Source: Cepaea nemoralis
Taxonomy: Eukaryota; Mollusca; Gastropoda; Stylommatophora; Helicidae
Assembly (NCBI GenBank): GCA_014155875.1
Contig: JACEFZ010004157.1
Location: 122,501 to 186,500, forward strand
Length of the DNA stretch: 64,000 bases
Reading direction: 5' to 3'
A program made the position numbers and the translations under genes. Of the stretch, positions 38,591 through 48,580 are shown piece by piece. The stretch's first letter is position 1, and the number at the start of each line of letters is the position of its first letter. The notes beneath the pieces were generated by a model that made no database searches, was not told the origin of the DNA, and saw only the letters and a list, made by a program, of their open reading frames with translations.

Positions 38591-39097
38591 GTATTTTGTT
38601 TGATATACTTGACGTGTGAAAGCAGTCCAGGCTTTGCACATTAACCGTCAGAGTGAGTGTTTAACAGTAGGCAAATCTTCTACATAATCTGTGATATGTT
38701 TGCTGATGAGACTTTAGAAGATAGGAGCGTAAATTGTATACGATTATTGAAATAGAATGTACGTGATTCCTTCTGTGTCAATTAACTCACCATGCATTAA
38801 TCAGATATCCCTGATTTAAAAGCGATATTTTCAGCTTTTGTCAATCTCTCTGTCCCGGACAGTTTTTACCTTTATCAGATTATGCCAGTTATTATTTTAA
38901 GTGTTACTCTGCCTTTACTTTACCTCAAGCCTGTTGTTATTTTAAAAGGCTACTGTACCTTATATACCTTTTACCAATTGTTATTGTAAATGTTATTATA
39001 GCTTTATTTTACCTTACGTCAACTGTTAATTTAATGTTTTTGTACCTTACTTTACTTTATGCCATTTGTTAGTTTTAACTTTTATTTTACCTTATCC
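38591..39097. other. Spacer, nothing recognised
   Basis: AT-rich with TTACCTTA-like degenerate repetition after 38880. No gene was seen. Confidence 0.4.
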
Positions 39098-39108
39098 AGT
39101 TGTTATGT

Positions 39109-39360
39109 GTAGCCGGCTTCGTGGCTTAGATGTTATGACTTTTCTCCGTAATCTCGTATACTCTCTTCGGTTAACGTGATGACGGTAAGAATCAGCAGTG
39201 GTTCGAATCGCATTGGTGACTTGCGGGGTATGTGAGCCGGCCGCTCAGAAAGCAATGGCAAACTACTGAGCGTAATCTTGCCAAGAAATCGACATACAGC
39301 TGAAAGATGCTGGTGTTGACAGCGATGTCCTGTAAAGGATATGCTAAAAAAAAAAAAAAA
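39109..39360 (+). mobile_element. tRNA-derived SINE with target duplications and poly-A
   Basis: 252 bp. The head has A box TCGTGGCTTAGATG and B box GTGGTTCGAATCGC. The body holds CAGAAAGCAATGGCAAACTA, the end TGTCCTGTAAAGGATATGC and A15. Duplication AGTTGTTATGT lies at 39098-39108 and 39360-39370. This is the best-preserved copy of the family in the window. Confidence 0.92.
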
Positions 39361-39469
39361 GTTGTTATGTTAAATGTCATTTTATAATTCCCATTCTTAG
39401 ACATTGATTACTTGTATAATGTTATACCAATAGTTATTTCAAACGTTATTTTACCTTCCCTCGGTCCCA

Positions 39470-41480
39470 AACAGCTATTACTTTGATCAGTCTATGTCTG
39501 TTGTTAATTTGATCAGTCTATGAAAGTTATCACTTTGATCAGTCTATGTAAGTGTTTACTTTGCCTGTTTATGCCAGTTGTCACTTTGATCAGCCTATGA
39601 CAGTGGTTACTCTAATCCGTCTATGCCCTTTGTTACATAGATCAGCATATAACAGTTGTCACTTTGATCAGTCTATGCCAGTTGATAATTTGATCATTCT
39701 ATGCTAGTTGTTACTTTGATCAGTCTATGCAGTTGTCACTTTGATCAGTCTATGCCAGTTGTCACTTTGATCAGTCTATTCCAGTTGTTACATTGATCGG
39801 TCTATGCCAGCTGTTGCTTTGATCAGTCTATGCAGCTGTCACTTTGATCAGTCTATACCAGTTATTACTTTGATCAGTCTATGCAGCTGTCACTTTGATC
39901 AGTCTATACCAGTTATTACTTTGATCAGTCTATACCAGTTATTACTTTGATCAGTCTATGCCAGTTGTCACTTTGATCGGTCTATGTCACTTGTCGCTTT
40001 GATCAGTCTATGCCAGTTGTCACTTTTATCAGTCTATGCCAGTTGTCACTTTGATCAGTCTATGCAGTTGTCACTTTGATCAGTCTATGCCAGTTGTCAC
40101 TTTGATCAGTCTATACCAGTTATTACTTTGATCAGTCTATGACAGTTGTTACTTTGATCAGTCTATACCAGTTATTACTTTGATCAGTCTATGCCAGTTG
40201 TTACTCTAATCAGTCTATGACAGTGGTTACTCTAATCAGTCTATAACAGTGGTTACTCTAATCAGTCTATGACAGTCGTTATTCTAATCAGTTTTTTTCA
40301 GTTGTCACTTTGATCAGTCTATGTCAGTTGTTACTTTGATCAGTTTATGACAGTGGTTACTCTAATCAGTCTATGACAGTGGTTACTCTAAATCAGTCTA
40401 CGACAGTGGTTACTCTAATCAGTCTATGCCAGTTGTCACTTTGATCAGTCTATGTCAGTTGTCACTTTGATCAGTCTATGTCAGTTGTTACTTTGATCAG
40501 TCTATGCCAGATGTCACTTTGATCAGCCTATGACAGTGGTTACTCTAATCAGTCTATGCCAGTTGTCACTTTGATCAGTCTATCCCAGTTGTTACATTGA
40601 TCGGTCTATGTCAGTTGTTGCTTTGATCAGTCTATGCAGTTGTCACTTTGATCAGTCTATACCAGTTATTACTTTGATCAGTCTATGACAGTGGTTACTC
40701 TGATCAGTCTATGACAGTGGTTACTCTAAATCAGTCTATGACAGTGGTTACTCTAAATCAGTCTACGACAGTGGTTACTCTAATCAGTCTATGACAGTGG
40801 TTACTCTGATCAGTCTATGACAGTGGTTACTCTAAATCAGTCTATGATAGTGGTTACTCTAATCAGTCTATGACAGTGGTTACTCTAATCAGTCTATGAC
40901 AGTGGTTACTCTGATCAGTCTATGACAGTGGTTACTCTGATCAGTCTATGCCAGTGGTTACTCTAAATCAGTCTATGACAGTGGTTACTCTAATCAGTCT
41001 ATGATAGTGGTTACTCTAATCAGTCTATGACAGTGGTTACTCTGATCAGTCTATGACAGTGGTTACTCTAAGCAGTCTATGACAGTGGTTACTCTAATCA
41101 GTCTATGCCAGTTGTTACTTTGATCAGTCTATGACAGTGGTTACTCTAATCAGTCTATGACAGTGGGTACTCTAATCAGTCTATGCCAGTTGTTACTTTG
41201 ATCAGTCTATAACAGTGGTTACTCTAAAGCAGTCTATGACAGTGGTTACTCTAATCAGTCTATGATAGTGGTTACTCTAATCAGCCTATGACAGTGGTTA
41301 CTCTAAATCAGTCTATGACAGTGGTTACTCTAATCAGTCTATGACAGTGGTTACTCTAATCAGTCTATGACAGTGGTTACTCTAATCAGTCTATGCCACT
41401 TTGATCAGTCTATGACAGTGGTTACTCTGATCAGTCTATGATAGTTGTTGCTTTGATCAGTATATGTCTGTTGTTACTGC
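39470..41480. repeat. 26-bp minisatellite, about 77 copies, two variants
   Basis: Variant A is CACTTTGATCAGTCTATGCC plus AGTTGT. Variant B is GGTTACTCTAATCAGTCTAT plus GACAGT. A dominates to about 40200, B dominates after 40680, and the middle mixes both. Variant A carries TGATCA in each unit. No coding potential. Confidence 0.94.
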
Positions 41481-41924
41481 AGATGTTATTTGTCCTCCGT
41501 CAATTCCGCAGAACAATTACTTGCAGTCCATCATACTAATTTGTTTTCATTTTAATATGTTTCTTTTCTGTTTGTTACGTTTTTCTGTTATTCCCGTGCA
41601 GCTATTACTTTAACTCTATATTATCCAAAAATGTTAAAACCGTTAGTGTCCAGGACAGAAAGTGTTAAATACTCGATGAACGAAAATACAGAACCACACA
41701 TTCTCTCATTGTTGTTGTTATGTTTTAATTTCACATTGTATAATGTTAAAACACATACCTACATCAATGTTCATGATTATCAACAAATTACAGATTATTA
41801 ATTGATACATACAATTCAGAAATATACACAATCCACTCAGCGAATTTTCAGTACGCTTGCGACAGGAAAGTAAATAGCAGTAATATATTAGTACAATGGA
41901 ACAAATGTACAGACTGTGAGAAAG
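41481..41924. other. Spacer downstream of the GATA gene, nothing recognised
   Basis: No supported feature. Confidence 0.4.
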
Positions 41925-42420
41925 TGACTTGTGACCCATTAAACAAAGGCAATACATACGTGTAAGGAGAATATGAATTGTCACCCATTGAACAAAGACA
42001 ATACACACGTGTAAGTAGAAAGTGATTTGTGACCCATTGAACAAAGGCATAACACACGTGTAAACAGACAGTGATTGGTGACCCATAGAACAAAGGCAAT
42101 ACACACGTGTAAACAGACAGTGATTGGTGACCCATAGAACAAAGGCAATACACACGTGTAAGCAGAAAGTGATTTGTGACCCATTGCACAAAGGCAATAC
42201 ACACGTGTAAACAGACAGTGATTGGTGACCCATTGAACAAAGGCAATACACACGTGTAAGCGGAAAGTGATTGTGACCCATAGAACAAAGGCAATACACA
42301 CGTGTAAGCGGAAAGTGATTGTGACCCATTGCACAAAGGCAACACACACGGGTAAGCAGAAAGTGATTGGTAACTCATTGAACAAAGGCAATACACACGG
42401 GTAAGCAGAATGGCGTCATG
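41925..42420. repeat. 48-49-bp tandem array, about 10 copies, each with a CACGTG palindrome
   Basis: The unit contains GTGACCCATTGAACAAAGGC and AATACACACGTGTAAACAGA. Each well-kept unit carries the palindrome ACACGTGT (E-box core CACGTG). Mixed 48- and 49-bp lengths rotate the minus-strand frames (VYCLCSMGHQSLS...), which are not genes. Confidence 0.92.
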
Positions 42421-42577
42421 TAATGTATACACAGTTCACTTATAGAAAGTAGAGGTGATCACATGGCAGATAATGCCGTAGGGCATCGGGTACAGGTCGT
42501 AATATAATCTAAACAACAAAATTAAGATGCCTTGTAAACGCCTTAAAGCGAATTGGGCATAGGTTGGTAGACACATA

Positions 42578-42795
42578 ACTTTTTTTTATTGCATATCCCT
42601 TACAGGACGTTGCACTCAACATCAGCATTTTTCAGCTGCTGTTGATGTACTAGGCAAGATTACGCTCAGTAGTTTGCCATTTCTTTCTAAGCGACCGTCT
42701 CACATACCCCGTAAGTTACCGACGCAGGGAGAACCGTTACCAATTCTCGCGTGAACGTCACATTACTTACGAGACTATACGAGATTACGGAGAAT
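42578..42795 (-). mobile_element. tRNA-derived SINE (minus)
   Basis: On minus, GCTTAGAAAGAAATGGCAAA, then CTACTGAGCGTAATCTTGCC and TCCTGTAAGGGATATGCAAT, then an A-run. It belongs to the same family as 39109-39360. An 8-bp duplication GACACATA lies at 42570-42577 and 42796-42803. The tRNA-like head is diverged. Confidence 0.85.
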
Positions 42796-42803
42796 GACAC
42801 ATA

Positions 42804-43409
42804 TTGTTATAGAGATAATGGCAATCGCGGATGTTGTGGTCAGCATCAGGCCGGCACACTTTACTTCCCAAGTCATTTTCGGGTACCCATGTTATCTTCC
42901 ATGTAGTGAGCTTGGTTTAGAGATTTCCCCTCCGACCCGGTGCCAAATAACATCTCAATGGGAACTGGCGCAGTGCTATCCGTCCTTCCCTTCGCCACGC
43001 TCGTAAATGAGTAGAGTGTGCAACGCCGGAACTGGAACTTCACATCAGCAAGAAGCCATGATACGGCACCGCACATACAGACTTGGTCAGGTTCCTTCTG
43101 GGTTTGGTAGGGTTTTCTTCACAGTTGTTAGGCATGTCATTGTCAGACGACACCATCACAATGTCCGGAGGGAGGAACTACGTTAGCAACTGTCAGTTCT
43201 ACAGATGATTCTAGCTTCTACAAATATGGCATCTCCGGAGAAGTCAGTTTGTCTCAGGCTATTGCAAGGACTCTCAAGTGTATTCTTACTAACTTTTACA
43301 AGTATGAATCAGACACTGATACCTCGCACACAATCTATGATATGAAGTAACAAGTACATATATAAAGATACTTCACAATCTATGAGAACAATGTAGAGAC
43401 AACATAATG
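42804..43409. other. Spacer, nothing recognised
   Basis: No supported gene or repeat. Confidence 0.4.
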
Positions 43410-43715
43410 AAAATTGCACTCTATAGTTTCAACAGGCTATCCAGAAATCAGTTGACTAGGATGTTCAGAACAGGACACGATGGACTAAGAATATGCTTTC
43501 AGTGAATTGGTCTCAGAGACTGCAACTTGTAACTGTGGAGCCACAAGATGCTCTATAACACATCCTACAGGTCTGCCCAGATCTGCTCGGATAGACAGAG
43601 GAAATCTATCCCTCAGGTGCATCCCTGCCAGACAAATTGAGATGGACCTATGGAAACCACAGAAACGCTTTTCTGTTCACAACACATCCCGGAATAAAGT
43701 AAAGGCAAACACTGA
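43410..43715 (+). mobile_element. LINE 3'-end fragment (post-RNase H region)
   Basis: Plus-strand peptides RLSRNQLTRMFRTGHDGLR then, in the next frame, VSETATCNCGATRCSITHPT and EMDLWKPQKRFS resemble the end of I/Jockey-type LINE proteins (RTGHxxLR...C.CG...EH.L..C...LW). One frameshift lies near 43500. Recognition is by motif style only. Confidence 0.5.
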
Positions 43716-43919
43716 TATTTGAAGAAGAAGACTGTGAAAGGAACGCAGTATGTAACCAAAATCTCCTAAAGAAGCCTAAATAGAAATGGCTGTAAAGATA
43801 AAACAATTGTGTAAAGATTACATTGAATTGCAACTATTCTCACATTTAATTGTACATATAATGCCATTCTCATAATATTTAACATTAACTATTCAGTCAT
43901 ATATGAATAAAGAACATAG

Positions 43920-43925
43920 TTTATT
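43920..43925 (-). promoter_or_regulatory. Candidate poly-A signal (AATAAA) of the GATA gene
   Basis: On minus, AATAAA about 120 bases after the stop codon is the first canonical signal downstream. The 3' UTR would therefore be short, unless a later signal is used. Confidence 0.5.
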
Positions 43926-44046
43926 GTACATTTGTATAGAATCTGACTAGCAAATAGTAAATGTCATTTTTTTTTTTGGTTCGTAAATAAGTAGGTTTAG
44001 AGGACCACCTTGAACAACTTTCTAATCTAGTAAGCGTCCATGTTTG

Positions 44047-45059
44047 TTAGCTGGCAACGGGTACTGTTTCTGAGACACGCAGAGAAGAGAATGCGCCACC
44101 TTCCATTGACACAGACACATCCTTGGGAGAGGCCGATTGTGGCAGGATGTAAGCATGCTGCGGTGTCGATGCCAAAGAATGCGCCGGCGTCATGTGACCG
44201 TGTGGTGATGATGTGATCATGCTGTGATGATGAGCTGGGCCAGAGACATCAAGGGAATGAGACGCCATGGACACCAGAGGATCAGCAGAACTGCCTCTGT
44301 CACCAACAGACTTAGGAGGCGAATGCTGCAGCATGGGGTATTCACTTTTAATCTGGACCATGTAATCAGATTTGCTCTGCATCCCGTCGTAGCCAAGGGC
44401 CTTATGCGAAGAATAGTCATATTTCTCCGGGAAACCGTAGTCATTGCGATGGGCCATAATATAGTGGTCAGCTTTGATTCCATCCATATAATCATGCTTG
44501 CCAGATCTCATGTAATCATTCTTCATGTTGACTTGACTAACATATTCTTGCTTTCCTTGTTCTAGATACCCAATTTTACCGGATTCTGGATACCCAGATT
44601 TGGCTGGTTCAAAATGATTGTAAACTGGACGGGAAACATCCAAATAACCTGCCGATTTGGCTGCCTCGAGATAAGCCATGTTCATGGGATCAAGGTAGCC
44701 AAGTTTGGCAGAGTCCATCCCGTATTTCATATTATCGTATGGAGATTTGTAGACTTCAGGGTTAGACTTGGCCAGATCAAGATACCCAGATTTGGAAGTA
44801 TTCTGATAAGCTGCTGTTGTTTTTGTCCCGTCTCCGGTGAATTCTGATTTCGGCGTGACTATGGGGTAGGAATAGTTGGACGTAACTTCATTTGGAGAGC
44901 TTCGTCTGTTGTGTTTATCCATACTGTCAATGTTGGCTTGCTTGGAGGAATCAGCTTTTGATATCAGATCATTGCTGGTGTTGCAGCTCTTAATGCTGCT
45001 GCTGCCGCTGCTTTTGTTGCTGTTGCTTGACTTTGATGGAGTCGGATCCGGCTTCGTTT
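44047..45059 (-). CDS. GATA4/5/6: GATA factor, last coding exon (C-terminal domain)
   Basis: 1,013 coding bases ending in TAG at 44047. The acceptor reads TGCTGTTTTCAG/AAACGAAG. The exon starts two bases into a codon, completed by the final G of the previous exon (G+AA = Glu). It encodes about 337 residues: a Ser/Lys/Asn-rich start, then about 150 residues with some 20 tyrosines in loose repeats (SGYLDLAKS, LGYLDPMN, AYLEAAKS, AGYLDVSRP, IGYLEQGK, NDYMRSGK, HDYMDGIK), then a His/Ser/Pro-rich end (SGPAHHHSMITSSPHGH, TPQHAYILPQ). GATA C-terminal regions are usually poorly conserved transactivation domains. The Tyr repeat is not something I recall in the family. No stop or frameshift was seen, so the gene looks intact here. 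Confidence 0.88.
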
Positions 45060-45139
45060 CTGAAAACAGCAAAAAGAATATATGAAAATATTGCTACATT
45101 TAACATGAACTATGGATAGAAATGGAAGTCGGGGTAAGG

Positions 45140-45235
45140 AAGTAGCTAGCGCGATTACCTGCATGTCCGGTTGGCATGTATTCGAATCCCCATTGATGTA
45201 GTTTTTGTATTCACCAGATTCCCACGTCGATAATG
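45140..45235 (+). mobile_element. tRNA-like SINE head
   Basis: AAGTAGCTAGCGCGATTACC resembles an A box and GTATTCGAATCCCCATTGAT a B box. Similar heads lie at 61630 and 63178, all sharing CGAATC(C/T)CCAT. No poly-A or duplication was identified. Confidence 0.5.
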
Positions 45236-46386
45236 TCAACAATAACAACACACACAAATGACCACTGAGGTAAATGCTACTAGCGAGACATTGACAACAT
45301 CAGCCATCCAGTGTCCATTGGTCTATAACAATTGTGGACATGCATCATACATCCAATAGGTCTCAAGGCATGGGATGGAGTCCTTGACTTGTAATTGTGA
45401 AATATGAATTCCAACCAGTTAAGGTAACGAGTTTTGGATGCTTCTGTGATGTGGTGTTTTCTCAGAATACATTGACATGGCTGCAGAGAAAAAGTAAAGC
45501 ATGAAAGTTGTCAAAGACTTGCGGAAAATATATAACAGGTAGGCTATGGTGGAGTGGTCACAGTATGAAACATGAGAGATCTACTTTAATTAATCGTAGA
45601 GTGCACATTTACATGGGGAAAAAACACATACATAAAGTTGAATGTGTTGGATTGGCCACCATATGAGAAAAAGACAGATCTATTATCGAAAATATTAGGG
45701 GACAAGACTCTGTGGACAAGAAAAAGAGGGTATTTGTCCAGGACACCATTAAGTTTAGGCTTGCATTAGGATGAACATATTCAGAGCCCAAAAAAAAAAG
45801 GGGGGGGGGTGGGGGAAGGTTTGGACCATACAAAAATGGGTGGCGGAAAATGTCACAATTATGATTTTAAAGTTGTTAATTTTGTTTCAAACATGTATGA
45901 TACATCACATTAAAGGGGTTTGCATAAAGAAAACTCCTGCATATAAGCCCAAAGCAGATACGCTTAAGACGATTAATCATCACATGGCTAATTAATCAGT
46001 TCAGACGTGATATTGGACGAGAACTGTGTAGACCAGCGGACAGAGAGAGAGAGAGTGAAGTGGTTGGTGTTGATGATGTTGGTGTTGATGATGTTGTTGT
46101 TGTTGTTGATGTTATTGTTGCTGATGAAGATGTTGTTGTTGTTGATATTGTTGTTAATAAAGATGTTGTTGTTGATGATGTTGATGGTGATGATGATACC
46201 ATGTAGTATTTTTAAAGAAACCCTTGTATTGAACAAATCACTAGACTATAAACCTAAATATTAAGTCTTTCAGAAGATCGTATGTGCAGTTATAATAGAT
46301 GACGCAGCTGTAAAACGATGATAATGGTGGAACAAGTTCTAATATGTCCTCAATAAGTAACATTTAAGGAACTATTCAAAAGCACT

Positions 46387-46504
46387 AACATGTATATGCT
46401 TAAACATCAGTTTTATATCAGCAACATTGAAGTGTTCATAGAATCAACATGTATATGCTTAAACATCAGTTTTATATCAGCAACATTGAAGTGTTCATAG
46501 AATC
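46387..46504. repeat. Perfect 59-bp tandem duplication
   Basis: 46387-46445 and 46446-46504 are identical, starting AACATGTATATGCTTAAACA. It is recent by identity and lies 20 bp from the splice donor of the basic-tail exon, inside the intron. Confidence 0.95.
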
Positions 46505-46523
46505 AAACAGAAAGCCATCTCAC

Positions 46524-46626
46524 CATTGTTATCGGATTTGGTGGGTGATTTGTTTTTATTCACATTCTTGGGTTTTCTTTTTCGTGTTTGTATTCCATCT
46601 TTCTTCATGGCTAAAGGCCGATTAAC
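46524..46626 (-). CDS. GATA4/5/6: GATA factor, exon encoding the basic tail after the C-finger
   Basis: 103 bp between acceptor TATGTTGCAG/GTTAATCGG and donor AACAATG/GTGAGA. It enters in phase 0 and leaves one base over, matching the next exon. It encodes [20 protein letters not shown] followed by [33 protein letters not shown] is the conserved basic extension that contacts the DNA minor groove in GATA C-finger domains. The [10 protein letters not shown] form is typical of the GATA4/5/6 class; GATA1/2/3 usually have IQTRNRKMS. It is a short exon easily missed by gene finders. Confidence 0.93.
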
Positions 46627-46744
46627 CTGCAACATATAATAGTACAATCACGAAATGTAGTCAAGTGCATGAAAGGTGCTGTTTACTTACATAATTAAAT
46701 GACATTGAATTTAGGTTTACTGAAATATTGGCTAATGAAAGCTC

Positions 46745-46940
46745 GGCTTGGTGACAACTGGTAAGATCGAGGGGAACAGACCAAGGGGAAGACCTAGAAG
46801 CAAGTACCTGGATGGCTTGGCCTTGTGGCATGGTCGAGACAGAAACACGGAGCTGATCCACGACTCTGGTGATCGAGTGAGATGGCAGAACATGACCGCC
46901 CACGCTTACCGGCATGGTACATGATGGATGGATGGATGGA
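46745..46940 (+). mobile_element. RTE 3'-end fragment with GATG tail
   Basis: AAGATCGAGGGGAACAGACC, then TGGATGGCTTGGCCTTGTGG, ending CGGCATGGTACATGATGGAT and GATG repeats. Reading GNRPRGRPRSKYLDGLALW, it matches the C-terminus and 3' end of the RTE copies at 22925 (minus) and 24046. Confidence 0.85.
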
Positions 46941-47029
46941 AAGCTCGGCGAAAGGCATACACTCAGATATAGGCGACCGTTCCCACCCAGGTCTTTATCA
47001 ATGATTTTTTAAAAATTGTAATAAAGTTA

Positions 47030-47275
47030 AAGTAAGTTGCGTATCCTTTACAGGACTTCTCAGTCAACACCAGCATTTTTTGCTGTTGTGATCTCTTGGC
47101 GAGTTTACGTTCAGTAGCTTGCCATTGCTTTCTGAACGACCGGCACCCATACCATTTAGTAAAAAAACCAACGCAAGACGGTCTGCTGCCAAATCGCCTG
47201 CAGCTGTGTTTTGAACGCGGGTATGCGGGATTACGAACTGTGTCTGTAAATCCTTCGCCACGGAGCCGAAATTTT
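47030..47275 (-). mobile_element. tRNA-derived SINE (minus)
   Basis: On minus: GTTCGTAATCCCGCATACCC (head), TCAGAAAGCAATGGCAAGCT, and TCCTGTAAAGGATACGCAAC at the 3' end. It belongs to the same family as the copies at 34107 and 39109. Target duplication not clear. Confidence 0.82.
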
Positions 47276-47495
47276 AAGAGCAAAATGAAAAAAAGAAAAA
47301 CATACACAATAATACCTAACTCGGGATGTGACAAGTAATCCGATCTGCACAAAAACTAGGTACGAGCAGTAAGACAATAGTGGAACAAGAGAAATAACAC
47401 AAGTATTAGCGTTCAATTGTTCTAAGTATCAGGGCTGATGTTCTCTTTACCTGGACTAGTGAAGAATATCACAGAACAAAGATCGGTGTGTAGAA

Positions 47496-47900
47496 CAGTT
47501 GTTCTCAACCAAAGGGGAATTCCCCCCCCCCCCCCCCCCCCCCCAGGGGAGAATTTTAGGGTTTCCAGGGGGGGGGGGAATTAAGATTATCTGACAATCG
47601 CATTAATACAAGAAACAGGTACTTGATATTGTTTTTCTCTCTAAATGTTAAAGTTCTGTACTTCTCGCTCTAATGAAATTCGTTTTATAACGTAAGTAGA
47701 CTCGCAAATCACGTTTTATGTAGATGTCTAGACCTGTTCTAGTATGTGTTATTAAATTTAGCTTCCATTTTTATGTATACTATGTAAGGATGAGGGGGGA
47801 TTTATAGGGAGGAAATTCGAAAGGGGGGGGGGGGGGTGGGAAAGACGGTCTGAACATATGGTAAAGGAGGGTGTGGGCCAAAAAAGGTTGAGAACCACTG
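47496..47900. mobile_element. Non-autonomous hAT transposon (MITE), copy 2
   Basis: 405 bp with ends CAGTTGTTCTCAACC and the complement of CAGTGGTTCTCAACC, and an exact 8-bp duplication GTGTAGAA at 47488-47495 and 47901-47908. The interior aligns with copy 1 (GAGAATTNTAGGGTTTCC, ACTTGATATTGTTTTTCTCT, CAAATCACGTTNTATGT). It lies in the GATA intron. No coding capacity. Confidence 0.93.
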
Positions 47901-47944
47901 GTGTAGAAGGTGCGCAAACTGAATATTCGAGAATCAGTTAATTT

Positions 47945-48162
47945 AGCTGAATTAATCATCATCATCATCATCATCATCATCATGTGCCATCCCGGTAAGC
48001 GTGGGTGGTCATGTTTTGCCATCTCACTCCATCACCAGATTCGTGGATCAGCTCAGTACTCTTGTCTCGACCATACAACGTGGCCAAGCCATTCAGGTAT
48101 TTACCTCTCTGTACTCCCCTTGCTCTATTCCCCTAAATCTTGCCAGTTGCCACCAAGTTCTC

Positions 48163-48165
<3 letters not shown>
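47945..48165 (-). mobile_element. RTE 3'-end fragment with ATG tail
   Basis: Plus text begins with CATCAT repeats, then GTGCCATCCCGGTAAGCGTG and GTGGCCAAGCCATTCAGG, the complement of the RTE 3' end. It lies 44 bp beyond hAT copy 2. Confidence 0.85.
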
Positions 48166-48197
<32 letters not shown>

Positions 48198-48215
48198 GTA
48201 GTTAGTTAGTTAGTC
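48165..48215. repeat. (AGTT)n microsatellite
   Basis: About 50 bp of AGTT repeats with one interruption. Confidence 0.9.
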
Positions 48216-48221
48216 GACAGA

Positions 48222-48580
48222 TCATCCTCTTTGCACATCGAGCCATTCAGTCCATAAGTGCTCGGGCCCCCTCGTCAGCAAATCTCGCAGCGTGTAGCGG
48301 TTAACGACACCAGTTCTGTGTTGGTTTATCAATCTTCTTTGGCTTTCTGCATAGTTTTCTTGTTTGGCCCACACCTCTTTTAATTTGCTGTTCTCACAGT
48401 CTGACCATGTTTGTAGATTCACAGTCATCACTTGGTTCTCGCAAAAGTCTTACTTCTCGTAGTGCATTCAGAATGTCAGTCTGGTCCATGGCGCATCCGC
48501 CCTCCACATTAGCCTTACCTGCGAGCTTGTCAGCCCGCTAATTTTCTTCTATTCCCGTATGCCCTGGCACGAAGATGAAA
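48222..48580 (-). mobile_element. LINE RNase H-domain fragment
   Basis: On minus: IFVPGHTGIEEN, stop, RADKLAGKANVEGG, MDQTDILNALREV, then IKRGVGQTRKLC and YTLRDLLTRGPEHLWTEW. VPGHxGIxxNxxADxLA is the RNase H signature carried by I/Ingi-type LINEs. Stops and frameshifts are present. Confidence 0.75.

Larger units (their letters stand above)
45060..46523 (-). other. GATA intron (exon c to d), repeat content
   Basis: 1,464 bp. It holds a tRNA-like SINE head (45140-45235), A11/G10 homopolymers at about 45788-45815, TTG/GAT-rich low complexity at 46058-46200, and a perfect 59-bp tandem duplication at 46387-46504. Confidence 0.75.

Noticed and set aside
36386..38644. Frames up to 322 residues that look like a secreted repeat protein (VIYICSPRISVWVYS...)
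   Set aside because: All three frames of the same strand are equally open, because the 43-bp unit has no stop in any frame. No start context or splice evidence.
41718..42432. Cys-rich minus-strand frames of 136-209 residues (VYCLCSMGH...)
   Set aside because: Frame products of the 48-49-bp array. The same peptide cycles through all three frames.
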